The notes under the pieces were generated by a model. It was not told the origin of the DNA and did no database searches. It saw nothing but the letters and a program-made list of their open reading frames with translations. Positions 15,788 to 24,730 of a stretch of DNA of 39,264 nt are shown here, in pieces (position 1 is the first letter of the stretch; the number at the start of each line of letters is the position of its first letter). The position numbers and the translations under genes were made by a program. Source of the DNA: an uncultured Lachnospiraceae bacterium (GTDB taxonomy: Bacteria > Bacillota > Clostridia > Lachnospirales > Lachnospiraceae); assembly GCA_946552115.1 (NCBI GenBank), contig CAMNRH010000026.1, forward strand, positions 1 through 39,264. The letters run 5' to 3'.

Positions 15788-16110
15788 TGAAAAGGGAAAA
15801 AATACAGCCAAAACTTCGAAAGTTCTGTTACAGGAAAAAGAGAATATGTCCAAAAACATTTATAAAATTTATAAAAGAGAAAGCAACTTTTAGTTGAGTG
15901 ATGTACTCGAAAAGAGTCAAAAAGAAGATGCAACTAGACAATACCAGAGAGAGTAATATAAGCTATTAAAAAGAGGATGCGGGGCGTGAGAGACCCCGTA
16001 TCCTCGTCAAAAAATCTCAGAGGGCAGCCGCCCTTTTCAATCGGCATATCGCCGAATGATTTTCATATGGATTCTATTAATTTGGAAAGTATTCAGGCCT
16101 CCAGAGATAA
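15788..16110 (+). other. Gene-free stretch with one hairpin
   Basis: No convincing gene. A 12-bp stem (15973-15984 with 15994-16005, one G-U pair on the plus strand) is flanked on its left by CTATTAAAAA, so it would act as an intrinsic terminator for minus-strand transcription. A 62-codon open frame from 15977 contains SINLESIQASRDN and overlaps the remnant nuclease gene in another frame. It may include frameshifted debris of that gene's upstream part. Confidence 0.45.
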
Positions 16111-16725
16111 TATAAAGATAAGAAAGCCGGCAATGCAAATAAAGACGAATATTTATCAAGGATGAAAAAGGCGGATAAGCTAATACCGGTTATTACATTA
16201 GTTGTCTATTATGGGGAGAGGCCATGGGACGGAGCGACGAGCCTGCATGGTATGCTGGCACTCGGAGAGGAAATTGCACCATATGTAAATGATTATAAGC
16301 TGCTGCTTGTTGAGGCAAGACAGAACAATTTCCCGTTTCATAATACGGAGAATATTGATTTTTTTAATCTGTTGGAGATTATGCAGAATAAAGATAAATC
16401 GCTGGAGGATACAAAAAAGAAAGCGGTCGAATATGTAAAAGAGCACAAGGTAGGTAAGTCTGTAATTATGACTGTGGCAGGAGCTGCGAATTGTGAAATT
16501 GATTATGATATGCTGGAGCAGAAAGGGGAAATGAATATGTGGTCTGTATTTGAAGAAAATATGGAGAAGGGGCGTGCAGAGGGACGGGCAGAAAGTATTA
16601 TTGAATATGGCGTAGAATTTGGGCTTTCGGAGGAGGATATTTTAGAGCGCCTGCAAAGTAAACTGAGCGTATCCCTTCAGAAAGCGAAAGAATATTTTGA
16701 AAGGTTTAAGAATCCGGTTATGTAG
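16111..16725 (+). pseudogene. Rpn-family nuclease/transposase, 5'-truncated remnant
   Basis: The frame open from 16111 encodes DEYLSRMKKADKLIPVITLVVYYGERPWDG, the middle signature of Rpn (recombination-promoting nuclease, PD-(D/E)XK) proteins, then the acidic C-terminal half ending in GRAEGRAESIIEYG ... LQKAKEYFERF. Homology begins before the ATG at 16162, just after an in-frame stop at 16108-16110, and the N-terminal nuclease half (roughly 100-150 residues in relatives) is missing. No ribosome site precedes 16162. I read this as a decayed gene. Intact relatives are abundant in Lachnospiraceae. Confidence 0.75.
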
Positions 16726-16744
16726 TAATCAGAGGTACAAACAA

Positions 16745-16768
16745 GGAAAGCCATAGAAGCGGCTTTCC
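16745..16768 (-). terminator. Terminator of the TSCPD gene
   Basis: GGAAAGCC (16745-16752) and GGCTTTCC (16761-16768) form an 8-bp stem with an 8-base loop. On the minus strand it is followed by TTGTTTGT. It lies 47 bases beyond the TSCPD gene's stop codon. Confidence 0.65.
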
Positions 16769-16814
16769 CTGCAGATAATATATGACTTCCGCCATAGTTC
16801 CCTTAAAAATCTGA

Positions 16815-17057
16815 TTAATTTTCAATTGCCTGTCGAAGTGCTTTTGCAAGCTGGTCAGGACAGGAGGTAGATTTGAAGCCGCATGTAATGCCCTCCATAC
16901 GGGAGATAGCGTCATCTACTTTCATTCCGCGTACAAGGCTTGCAATCCCCTGTGTATTTCCACTGCAGCCGCCTACAAATTCTACGTTTTTTATGGTATC
17001 GCCGTCAAGCTCGATATGGATAGACTGTGAGCAGACGCCATGTGGTATATATTCCAT
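16815..17057 (-). CDS. TSCPD domain protein (TIGR03905 type)
   Basis: 80 residues. The name-giving TSCPD sits at residues 64-68, with other conserved cysteines in GVCSQ (Cys9), GGCSGNTQGIASLVRGM (Cys31) and ITCGFKS (Cys59). The four-cysteine layout suggests metal or iron-sulfur binding. Related TSCPD domains occur at the C-terminus of some ribonucleotide reductases, but the stand-alone form has no assigned function. AAGGAGG lies 8 bases before the ATG. Monocistronic. Confidence 0.85.
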   Translation of the reverse strand: MEYIPHGVCSQSIHIELDGDTIKNVEFVGGCSGNTQGIASLVRGMKVDDAISRMEGITCGFKSTSCPDQLAKALRQAIEN

Positions 17058-17156
17058 ATGTATTCCTCCTTAAATTCGGTTGTTTTACGAGGATTATAGC
17101 AGAAAGTAAACAGAAATGCCATACTTTACGAGAAAAGTTTTGCGAAGCCGCCGAAG

Positions 17157-17209
17157 ATACGGTACAATAAATGAGTAGCGGGTAAAATACGGTACGATAA
17201 ATGGGCAGC
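17157..17209 (+). repeat. Direct repeat before mtnN
   Basis: Two 23-base copies (17157-17179 and 17187-17209) starting ATACGGTAC and containing ATAAATG match at 20 of 23 positions with a period of 30. A short stem (GCTGGC/GCCAGC, about 17208-17223) follows. It lies 50-100 bases upstream of mtnN. Possibly a duplicated promoter or operator segment; no matching regulator is recognised. Confidence 0.5.
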
Positions 17210-17260
17210 TGGCCTGTGCCAGCCGGCCGGAGAAATTGTAAGAGATGTAAGGAGGACGTT

Positions 17261-17953
17261 ATGATAGGTATTATAGGCGCAATGGAAGAGGAGGTCAGCG
17301 CATTAAAGGCTGAAATGGAAGAGATTACGGTTACGGAAGCCGCATCCATGTTCTTTTATAAAGGGATATTATGCGGAAAAGAGGCTGTAGTAGTCAGAAG
17401 CGGAATCGGTAAGGTGAATGCGGGCGTTTGCGCGCAGATTCTTGTGGATAAATATGGGGCGGATACTTTGATTAATACGGGAATTGCGGGATCTCTGGAC
17501 GCACGGATTGATATTGGCGATATGGTCATTTCGACGGATGCGGTCCATCATGATATGGACGCTACTATTTTCGGGGACCCGGCGGGGCAGGTGCCGCGTA
17601 TGGATACATTCTCTTTCCCAGCGGATGAGAGGCTTATAGAGCTGGCGCGTGAGGCAAATGAAATGGCAAATCCGGATATACATACATTTACAGGAAGAAT
17701 TGCAAGCGGGGATCAGTTTATTTCATCGCAGGAGGCGAAAGAGAGAATATCCGGAACATTTGGCGCGTTGTGTGCGGAGATGGAAGGAGCGGGCATTGCT
17801 CATACGGCTTATCTGAACAAAGTTTCGTATGTCATTATTCGGGCTATTTCGGACAAAGCTGACAATAGTGCAACAATGGATTATCCGGAATTTGAAAAAC
17901 AGGCAATTGTCCACAGCGTAAGGCTTGTGAAAGAATTGCTGCATCGTTTGTAA
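17261..17953 (+). CDS. mtnN: 5'-methylthioadenosine/S-adenosylhomocysteine nucleosidase
   Basis: Cleaves MTA and SAH to adenine and the thioribose sugars, clearing inhibitors of methylation and polyamine synthesis. 230 residues, standard length. Motifs: MIGIIGAMEEEV at the start, GIGKVNAG, NTGIAGSLD, ASGDQFIS, CAEMEGAGIAH (substrate-binding Glu-Met-Glu) and RAISDKAD with the catalytic Asp. The start has AAGGAGG 6 bases upstream; the open frame further upstream covers non-coding repeats. It is followed by a hairpin terminator. Confidence 0.95.
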   Translation: MIGIIGAMEEEVSALKAEMEEITVTEAASMFFYKGILCGKEAVVVRSGIGKVNAGVCAQILVDKYGADTLINTGIAGSLDARIDIGDMVISTDAVHHDMDATIFGDPAGQVPRMDTFSFPADERLIELAREANEMANPDIHTFTGRIASGDQFISSQEAKERISGTFGALCAEMEGAGIAHTAYLNKVSYVIIRAISDKADNSATMDYPEFEKQAIVHSVRLVKELLHRL

Positions 17954-17992
17954 TAGATGGCTTGAAGATTTCAGGAAAAAATATGACAATAA

Positions 17993-18039
17993 TTTCCGGA
18001 TTGTGACAGATGCTTGTCATAATCTGGAAAATGGTTTTT
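17993..18039 (+). terminator. Intrinsic terminator after mtnN
   Basis: Arms 17993-18008 and 18015-18030 pair along 16 positions with two G-U pairs and a 6-base loop, followed by TTTTT at 18035-18039. It lies 40 bases after the mtnN stop codon and before the next gene's ribosome site. Confidence 0.65.
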
Positions 18040-18092
18040 CAACCCTCCGTTTGAATTTCAGTTATAATTCAAAGAAGAAGGAGGGTTTTGTT

Positions 18093-19082
18093 ATGTTAGA
18101 AATATTGTTGGACAAGTATGTAATTTATGTGCTTATGGGGGGAGCTGCCGTTTGCGGCATTATAAGCAAGCTTGTTGTCAGTATCACGCTTAAGCGTCTG
18201 GTAAAGGCTTCGGGGAATATGAATAAAAGTACACATCCTCTGATGCGTCTTGTGAGGGCAAAATTTGAGCATGCCTGTATGATTAGTGAGAGAGTGGAAA
18301 ACGTAAGGGTGTTTGTGGACAAGTATCTCTATGAATTTCGTGTGGCCGGGATTAAGCTTCACAGTCTGAGGAGAATGGAGAGGGCATCCGCCGGGGTGTG
18401 TCTTGTTCTGGGGCTTCTGGGTGCGGGTCTTGCGTATGCCAGAAAGGGCATGCAGGATGCGGTTCTTCAGATAGGTGCGGCCGGTGCGGGTCTTGCGATT
18501 CTTGTTTTTTTGATACATCTTACGACAGATGAAAATTACCGCATGGATATGATAAGGAATTATATGGTGGATTATCTGGAAAATATCTGTCTGCATCGTT
18601 ATGAGAAAGCTTATCAGAAAGAGCTTAAGGTCATGTCACCGGAGGTTCCGGTTCCGGATTTCGGAAAGGTGACGGAGGAGCCCATAAGACCGCGGCCAGG
18701 CAGAGAGGTTCCGTCACCGGAAACCTCACCGGAAATTACGCCTCCGGTTATGCCGGAACCATATGAGGTTCCCGGTACCGTACCGCCGATACGCGGCATG
18801 TCAGAGACCGTGAGGGAAGCGCCGGTGCGCGATGGGAAAAATTCGGCGGGAGAAGCGTCGATGCGCGGGGCAGCGGCGCCGGCAAGGGAGGCAGTGGTAA
18901 AAAGTGCGGCGGAGCTTGGAAAGGATACGGCTGTAACTGATGTGAAAGAGCAGGATGCGTCGGACATTCTGGCGGCGGCAGTGGAGGCGACAAGGCAGGA
19001 AAGGAAAGAGAAAAAGGAGAAATCACAGGATATCGCAAAAGATATTCTGATTCGGCAGATTCTTGAGGAGTTTATGGCTTGA
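18093..19082 (+). CDS. Membrane protein of unknown function with a Pro/Glu-rich tail
   Basis: 329 residues, family not recognised. Three membrane helices: about 8-28 (VIYVLMGGAAVCGIISKLVVS), about 100-120 (VCLVLGLLGAGLAYA) and about 127-147 (IGAAGAGLAILVFLIHL). The segment between the first two (about 30-98) is basic and helical (FEHACMISERVENVRVFVDKYLYEFRVAGIKLHSLRRMERA). After residue 190 comes a proline-rich, then charged, low-complexity tail ending in IAKDILIRQILEEFMA, a possible interaction helix. The ATG at 18093 has GAAGGAGGG 9 bases upstream. It sits between mtnN and pgi as a single gene. Confidence 0.7.
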   Translation: MLEILLDKYVIYVLMGGAAVCGIISKLVVSITLKRLVKASGNMNKSTHPLMRLVRAKFEHACMISERVENVRVFVDKYLYEFRVAGIKLHSLRRMERASAGVCLVLGLLGAGLAYARKGMQDAVLQIGAAGAGLAILVFLIHLTTDENYRMDMIRNYMVDYLENICLHRYEKAYQKELKVMSPEVPVPDFGKVTEEPIRPRPGREVPSPETSPEITPPVMPEPYEVPGTVPPIRGMSETVREAPVRDGKNSAGEASMRGAAAPAREAVVKSAAELGKDTAVTDVKEQDASDILAAAVEATRQERKEKKEKSQDIAKDILIRQILEEFMA

Positions 19083-19142
19083 TTAACATAGTGTGATTTG
19101 TTAAAATAAGGATATACTTTTTAGAGGAAGGAAGGATTCATT

Positions 19143-20492
19143 ATGGGAAATAAAGTCACATTTGACTATTCAAAGGCAGGTGCATTTATCAGCGCACATG
19201 AGATGGAATCTATGAAGAAGATTACCGAGGCGGCAAAGAGCGAGCTGCTTGGAAGAGAGGGAGCAGGAAATGATTTCCTCGGCTGGATTGACCTTCCGGT
19301 AGATTATGATAAAGAGGAGTTTGCGCGTATTAAGAAAGCGGCGGCAAAGATACAGAGTGATTCCGAGGTGTTGGTTGTGATCGGTATCGGTGGCTCTTAT
19401 CTGGGAGCGAGAGCTGCAATCGAGTTTTTACGCCACAGCTTTTACAATATGGTTTCTAAGGAGATTAGGAAAACACCGGAGATTTATTTCGCAGGAAACA
19501 GTATCAGCAGCACTTATCTGAAGCATCTGATGGATGTAATCGGAGACAGGGATTTTTCCGTAAATATTATTTCCAAATCAGGTACAACAACGGAGCCTGC
19601 GATTGCGTTCCGTATTTTTAAGGAGATGCTGGAAAAGAAGTATGGCAGGGAGGAGGCAGCGGGGCGAATCTATGCTACCACCGACAAGGCAAGAGGTGCG
19701 CTTAAAAAGCTTGCCGATGAGGAGGGCTATGAGGAATTTGTCGTGCCGGATGATGTAGGCGGACGTTTCTCCGTTCTTACGGCAGTAGGGCTTCTTCCGA
19801 TTGCGGTAAGCGGTGCGGATATTGATAAATTGATGGAAGGCGCAGCGTCCGGAAGAGAACTGGCGCTTAACAATGCATTTGAGGAAAATGATGCGCTTCT
19901 TTATGCGGCAGTGCGTAATATTTTACACAGAAAAGGCAAAAGCGTAGAAATTCTTGCAAATTACGAGCCGAGTCTTCACTATGTATCTGAGTGGTGGAAG
20001 CAGCTGTACGGCGAGAGTGAAGGAAAGGACCAGAAAGGAATTCTTCCGGCGTCCGTAGATCTTACAACAGATCTTCATTCAATGGGACAATTTATCCAGG
20101 ACGGAAGCCGTATTATGTATGAAACGGTTATGGAGGTTGAGACTTCATCGGAGGAAATTTTTATCGGAGAGGAGCCGGCAGACCTTGACGGCCTGAATTA
20201 CCTGTCAGGAAAGAATATTGATTTTGTAAATAAGAGTGCTATGAATGGTACGATTCTTGCTCATACGGACGGAAACGTGCCGAATCTTCTTGTGAAGATA
20301 CCGGGACAGGACGAATACACATTAGGACAGCTTTTCTATTTCTTTGAGTTTGCCTGCGGTGTAAGCGGATATATTCTCGGTGTGAATCCATTTAATCAGC
20401 CGGGTGTGGAGAGCTATAAGAAAAATATGTTTGCCCTGCTTGGAAAACCGGGTTATGAAAAAGAGAGAGAAGAGTTATTAAAGAGACTGTAA
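19143..20492 (+). CDS. pgi: Glucose-6-phosphate isomerase
   Basis: Interconverts glucose-6-phosphate and fructose-6-phosphate in glycolysis. 449 residues, the length typical of Firmicutes enzymes. Motifs: [36 protein letters not shown] (sugar-phosphate binding), [20 protein letters not shown] (PGI signature 1 region) and [18 protein letters not shown] near the C-terminus with the active-site residues. AGGAAGGAAGG precedes the ATG. Its TAA overlaps the ATG of the following decarboxylase gene by one base (TAATG), so the two are translationally coupled. Confidence 0.97.
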   Translation: MGNKVTFDYSKAGAFISAHEMESMKKITEAAKSELLGREGAGNDFLGWIDLPVDYDKEEFARIKKAAAKIQSDSEVLVVIGIGGSYLGARAAIEFLRHSFYNMVSKEIRKTPEIYFAGNSISSTYLKHLMDVIGDRDFSVNIISKSGTTTEPAIAFRIFKEMLEKKYGREEAAGRIYATTDKARGALKKLADEEGYEEFVVPDDVGGRFSVLTAVGLLPIAVSGADIDKLMEGAASGRELALNNAFEENDALLYAAVRNILHRKGKSVEILANYEPSLHYVSEWWKQLYGESEGKDQKGILPASVDLTTDLHSMGQFIQDGSRIMYETVMEVETSSEEIFIGEEPADLDGLNYLSGKNIDFVNKSAMNGTILAHTDGNVPNLLVKIPGQDEYTLGQLFYFFEFACGVSGYILGVNPFNQPGVESYKKNMFALLGKPGYEKEREELLKRL

Positions 20493-21964
20493 TGGGTATA
20501 CTATATAAGAGGCTTAAGGATTACAGTGCTTCTGATTATTATGGGTTTCATATGCCGGGGCATAAAAGGAACGGACGTTTTTTAGAGGAGCTTCCGGGCT
20601 GTCGAATTGATATTACGGAGATTGATGGGTTTGATGATTTGCATCATGCTCAGGGGATTCTCAGGGAGGCACAGGAAAGGGCGGCACATCTTTTCGGTGC
20701 CGGTGAAACACATTTTCTTATCAATGGAAGTACCGTGGGAATTTTAAGCGGAATTCTCGGGGTGACGAATAGAGGTGACAGAATACTTGTGGCAAGAAAT
20801 TGCCACAAGTCTGTCTATCATGCAATATGCATGAACGAACTGGATCCGGTGTATTTGTATCCCGGATTTAACAAAGAGTTACAGCTTAATATGGAAATAT
20901 CCGTGCAGGATGTCAGGAAAGCCCTTGAAGAGGATTCACAGATTCGTGCAGTTGTCATTGTGTCGCCGACCTATGACGGAGTTGTATCGGATGTGCAGGC
21001 AATTGCGCAGGCGGCGCATGAAAAAGGAGTGCCGCTGATTGTGGATGAAGCGCATGGGGCTCATTTTGGTTTTCATCCGTATTTTCCGGAGAATTCCAAC
21101 GCTTTTGGTGCGGATGTTGTGATACACAGTGTTCACAAGACGCTTCCCGCGCTGACCCAGACTGCGCTGCTTCATATGAACGGAAGTCTGGTAAATCGAA
21201 GGCGGATAAGGGATTATCTTCATATGCTGCAATCCTCCAGTCCGTCGTATCTTTTGATGGCGGGCATGGATTCCTGCATATATATGCTGGAGACGGGCCG
21301 GAAAGAAATGTTTTCCTCTTATACGGCACTTTTGCGGGAGACGAGACAAAGACTTGAAAGTTTAAAGAGACTTCGGATGATTTGTACGGAGAGGTTCGAT
21401 AATTCGAAGCTTATTATATCTGTAAAAAATACCGATATGAATGGAAAGGAATTATACGATCTCCTGCTTAAGCGGTATCATCTGCAGATGGAAATGGCGG
21501 CAGGGACCTATGTGCTTGCCATGACCTCGGTGGGAGATACGCCGGAGGGACTGAACAGACTTATCCGGGCGCTTTTTGAAGTGGATGGGGAGTTAGATGA
21601 CCGGATGAAAGAGAAGCAGACAGGCAGAGGCGGGCCGATATCAGGCCGGGAGGAGGGAAGCCTTTTCCCGACGCTTGCCGGGAGGGCGAGGCTTCCGGGA
21701 GTCTGCCGGATTTTTGAGGCTAAAAGGATGTTAGACGAGCCTGAGGGAACGTATGGAAAAAAAATTCGGGCGGCGCAGGAAAAAAGTGCGGGAGGTATCG
21801 CCCTTGAGTACGCGTATCTGTATCCGCCGGGGATTCCGCTGATTGTTCCGGGAGAGCTGATTACGGAGGAAGCGGCCAGATTGCTTGGGGAATACCGGCA
21901 GGCGGGTTATCGGATTGAGGGCCCGGAAGAAGAAGGAAAGATATATGCTATTTACAGGACTTGA
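20492..21964 (+). CDS. Orn/Lys/Arg decarboxylase-type PLP enzyme
   Basis: 490 residues, fold type I. Motifs: the N-terminal GFHMPGHKRN, TEIDGFDDLHHAQGILREAQERAAHLFGA, LINGSTVGILSGIL, VDEAHGAHFGF (cofactor-binding Asp and His) and HSVHKTLPALTQTALLH, where the Lys (about residue 216) would bind PLP. The C-terminal decarboxylase domain includes YLYPPGIPLIVPGE. This is the YaaO/SpeA-like short form. Arginine, lysine or ornithine could be the substrate; polyamine synthesis is the likely pathway. In Bacillus the homologue yaaO precedes tmk and holB; here holB follows directly. There is a less conserved insert around residues 370-395. Confidence 0.9.
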   Translation: MGILYKRLKDYSASDYYGFHMPGHKRNGRFLEELPGCRIDITEIDGFDDLHHAQGILREAQERAAHLFGAGETHFLINGSTVGILSGILGVTNRGDRILVARNCHKSVYHAICMNELDPVYLYPGFNKELQLNMEISVQDVRKALEEDSQIRAVVIVSPTYDGVVSDVQAIAQAAHEKGVPLIVDEAHGAHFGFHPYFPENSNAFGADVVIHSVHKTLPALTQTALLHMNGSLVNRRRIRDYLHMLQSSSPSYLLMAGMDSCIYMLETGRKEMFSSYTALLRETRQRLESLKRLRMICTERFDNSKLIISVKNTDMNGKELYDLLLKRYHLQMEMAAGTYVLAMTSVGDTPEGLNRLIRALFEVDGELDDRMKEKQTGRGGPISGREEGSLFPTLAGRARLPGVCRIFEAKRMLDEPEGTYGKKIRAAQEKSAGGIALEYAYLYPPGIPLIVPGELITEEAARLLGEYRQAGYRIEGPEEEGKIYAIYRT

Positions 21965-22037
21965 AAATGTGTTACAATATAAAAACAGGCATAATAAGAT
22001 ACAATGTATAGAAGAAAAATTATAGGGGACATACGAC

Positions 22038-23027
22038 ATGGGAAGCTTTAAGAATGTAGTAGGACATAAAGATGTAATACGGTATATCCAGAATGCGGTA
22101 AAAGAGGACAAGGTATCTCACGCATATATTATTAATGGAGAGAAAGGTTCAGGTAAAAAGATGCTTGCGAAGCTTTTTGCCATGACTCTTTTATGCGAAA
22201 ATGGGAATCAGGATCCCTGTAATACATGTCATTCCTGTATTCAGGCCGAAAGCGGCAACCATCCGGATATTATTATGCTCACCCATGAAAAGGGGAATTC
22301 TATCGGTGTAGATGATATTCGGGAACAGATTAATAATACAATTGATATAAAGCCCTACCAGGGCGCCTATAAGGTTTATATAGTTCCGCAGGCGGATTTG
22401 ATGACGGTACAGGCGCAGAACGCACTCCTTAAAACGATTGAGGAGCCGCCGGAGTATGCCGTTATTATGCTGCTTACAGAAAATGCTGATACATTGCTTG
22501 CAACGATTAACTCCAGATGTGTTATGCTGAAATTGCGGAATATCAAGGATACGCTTATCCGGAAGTATCTGATGGAAAGGCTGGGAATTCCGGATTATAA
22601 GGCGGACATTTGTGCGGCTTTTGCACAGGGAAATATGGGAAAGGCCATTATGCTTGCCAATTCGGAGCATTTTAATGAGATTCGGGAGGATGCCCTGCAT
22701 CTGCTTCAGAATATTCATGATATGGAGCTTGAGGAGATTATCCAGATGGTGAGCGAGGTGACCGCATACAAAATAGAAATCACAGATTTTCTTGATATTA
22801 TTCAGATATGGTATCGGGATGTCTTGTTATATAAAGCAACAAAGGAAACAGAAAAGGTAGTGCTTAAAGACCAGATAAATTATATGAAAGAGCAGGCAAG
22901 GAAGAGCTCCTATGAGGGAATCGAGCTTATCCTTAAAAGTCTTGAAAAAGCAAAAAGAAGGCTTGACGCTAATGTGAATTTTGATTTGGTGATGGAGCTT
23001 TTGTTTCTTACGATAAAGGAGAATTAA
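22038..23027 (+). CDS. holB: DNA polymerase III delta' subunit
   Basis: Clamp-loader subunit. 329 residues. Motifs: NVVGHKDVIRYIQNAVKEDKVSHAYIINGEKGSGKKMLAKLFA (Walker A-like GEKGSGKK), a zinc module CENGNQDPCNTCHSC, NALLKTIEEPPEYAVIMLLTENADTLLATINSRC (sensor 1 and SRC motif), and a C-terminal helical collar. AGGGGAC precedes the ATG by about 8 bases. It lies 3 bases upstream of ricT, the order seen in Bacillus (holB-yaaT). tmk, yaaQ and yaaR, which separate yaaO and holB there, are absent here. Confidence 0.93.
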   Translation: MGSFKNVVGHKDVIRYIQNAVKEDKVSHAYIINGEKGSGKKMLAKLFAMTLLCENGNQDPCNTCHSCIQAESGNHPDIIMLTHEKGNSIGVDDIREQINNTIDIKPYQGAYKVYIVPQADLMTVQAQNALLKTIEEPPEYAVIMLLTENADTLLATINSRCVMLKLRNIKDTLIRKYLMERLGIPDYKADICAAFAQGNMGKAIMLANSEHFNEIREDALHLLQNIHDMELEEIIQMVSEVTAYKIEITDFLDIIQIWYRDVLLYKATKETEKVVLKDQINYMKEQARKSSYEGIELILKSLEKAKRRLDANVNFDLVMELLFLTIKEN

Positions 23028-23030
23028 TCT

Positions 23031-23942
23031 ATGGTAAAAGTGATAGGGGTAAGATTCCGCACGGCAGGGAAAATATATTTTTTTGCACCCGGGAAGCTTA
23101 AAATAAAAACCGGGGATAAGGTGATTGTGGAGACTGCAAGAGGTGTAGAGTTTGGACATGTTGTTACAGGACCTAAGGAGGTGCCCGAGGAACAGATTAC
23201 CCAGCCTTTAAAGCCTGTCATCCGGATTGCGACGGCAGAGGATGTAAAGAAAGAGGAGAAGAACAGGGAGAAAGAGAAGGAGGCATTTGAAATCTGTCTT
23301 GAAAAGATACGCAAGCACGAGCTGGAAATGAAGCTGATTGATGCGGAGTATACCTTTGACAATAATAAGGTATTGTTTTATTTCACGGCAGACGGGCGTA
23401 TTGATTTCCGTGAGCTGGTGAAGGATCTTGCCAGTGTGTTCCGGACAAGAATTGAGCTGCGTCAGATTGGCGTGCGGGATGAGACGAAGATTCGGGGAGG
23501 AATCGGAATCTGCGGACGCGCATTGTGCTGTCATACGTATTTGTCCGGGTTCGCACCGGTATCTATTAAAATGGCAAAGGAACAGAATCTGTCGCTGAAC
23601 CCAACGAAAATATCCGGGGTATGCGGACGTTTGATGTGCTGCCTGACAAATGAGGAGGAGACTTACGAGGAGCTTAACAGCCATCTTCCGGGAAACGGAG
23701 ATCATGTGACGACTCCGGAGGGGCTGAAAGGAGCCGTTCAGTCCGTGAATGTACTTCGTCAGCTTGTCAAAGTGATTGTAACATTGGATAATGATGAGAA
23801 GGAGATTCGTGAATATAAAGCTTCCGAGCTTCGGTTTAAGCCGAAGCGGAAGAAAAAAGACGTAAAGCTTTCAAAAGAAGAGATGGCGGAGTTAAAGGCG
23901 CTGGAGGAGCGGAATGGAGCATCAAAATTAGATGATGAATAA
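23031..23942 (+). CDS. ricT: RicT (YaaT, PSP1 domain) iron-sulfur regulatory protein
   Basis: 303 residues with the PSP1 domain. The cysteine clusters GICGRALCCHTYLSGF and GVCGRLMCCL (about residues 160-205) match those that help hold [4Fe-4S] clusters in the Bacillus RicAFT complex. There RicT works with RicA and RicF on Spo0A phosphorelay, competence and RNase Y-dependent mRNA maturation. A Lys/Glu-rich stretch (about 73-90) and a Lys-rich C-terminus flank the domain. It follows holB by 3 bases and overlaps the next gene by 11 bases. Confidence 0.93.
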   Translation: MVKVIGVRFRTAGKIYFFAPGKLKIKTGDKVIVETARGVEFGHVVTGPKEVPEEQITQPLKPVIRIATAEDVKKEEKNREKEKEAFEICLEKIRKHELEMKLIDAEYTFDNNKVLFYFTADGRIDFRELVKDLASVFRTRIELRQIGVRDETKIRGGIGICGRALCCHTYLSGFAPVSIKMAKEQNLSLNPTKISGVCGRLMCCLTNEEETYEELNSHLPGNGDHVTTPEGLKGAVQSVNVLRQLVKVIVTLDNDEKEIREYKASELRFKPKRKKKDVKLSKEEMAELKALEERNGASKLDDE

Positions 23943-24669
23943 GAGGATGCTGCTGCGTCCGGGAGAGCGTCTGGACGATTTGCAGATAAAGGGGTATGAA
24001 ATTATTCAAAGTCCGGGACGGTTTTGCTTTGGAATGGATGCGGTGCTTTTATCCTCCTTTGTGAAAGTGAAAAAAGGAGAGCGGGTTCTGGATTTGGGAA
24101 CCGGAACCGGAATTCTTCCGATTCTCCTGGAGGCGAAAAATGACGGGGAATTTTATACCGGACTGGAGCTTCAGGAAGAAAGCGCGGATATGGCAAGGCG
24201 CAGCGTCCGGTATAATGGACTTGAGCGTAAAATTGAGATTATAACAGGTGATATAAGGGAGGCGGCAAGTATATTCGGCGCCTCTTCTTTTGAGGTTATC
24301 ACCGTAAATCCGCCTTATATGATCGGCGAGCACGGAATGAAAAACGAGAACGAAGCGCTGTATATCGCACGGCATGAGGTGATGTGTACGCTGGAGGATA
24401 TTTTACGGGAAAGTGCGAAAATTCTGAACTGGAAAGGACGGTTTTATATGGTTCACCGTCCGTTTCGCCTGCCGGAAATATTTACAAAGATGAGTGCGTA
24501 CGGAATTGAGCCCAAGCGTATGCGTCTTGTGCATCCGTATATGGATAAGGAGCCGAATATGGTACTTATCGAAGGCTTGCGGGGAGGAAAGCCGAGGCTT
24601 ACGGTGGAGGCTCCTCTCGTTGTTTATCATAAAGATGGAAGTTATACACAAGAATTGCTTAATATATAA
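23932..24669 (+). CDS. tRNA1(Val)-type adenine-N6 methyltransferase (YabB/TrmN6)
   Basis: 245 residues, a SAM-dependent class I methyltransferase. Motifs: GYEIIQSPGRFCFGMDAVLLSSF, motif I VLDLGTGTGILPILLE, and the adenine-N6 catalytic VNPPYM (about residue 125). C-terminal GRFYMVHRPFRLPEI and HPYMDKEPNMVLIEG are typical of the YabB/YfiC group, which methylates A37 of tRNA1(Val) in E. coli; the substrate here is inferred. Two Met codons (23932 and 23935) compete as the start. It overlaps ricT by 11 bases; rsmI follows, as in Bacillus. Confidence 0.88.
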   Translation: MMNKRMLLRPGERLDDLQIKGYEIIQSPGRFCFGMDAVLLSSFVKVKKGERVLDLGTGTGILPILLEAKNDGEFYTGLELQEESADMARRSVRYNGLERKIEIITGDIREAASIFGASSFEVITVNPPYMIGEHGMKNENEALYIARHEVMCTLEDILRESAKILNWKGRFYMVHRPFRLPEIFTKMSAYGIEPKRMRLVHPYMDKEPNMVLIEGLRGGKPRLTVEAPLVVYHKDGSYTQELLNI

Positions 24670-24730
24670 ATAAGAATTAAAAGAAATATATTTATTTCTA
24701 AAGATATGCGTATTTGGAGGAGAAACTTGT

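Noticed and set aside
18003-18092. N-terminal extension of the 18093 membrane protein
   Set aside because: The upstream codons lie in the mtnN terminator and the AAGGAGG site sits just before the Met at 18093.
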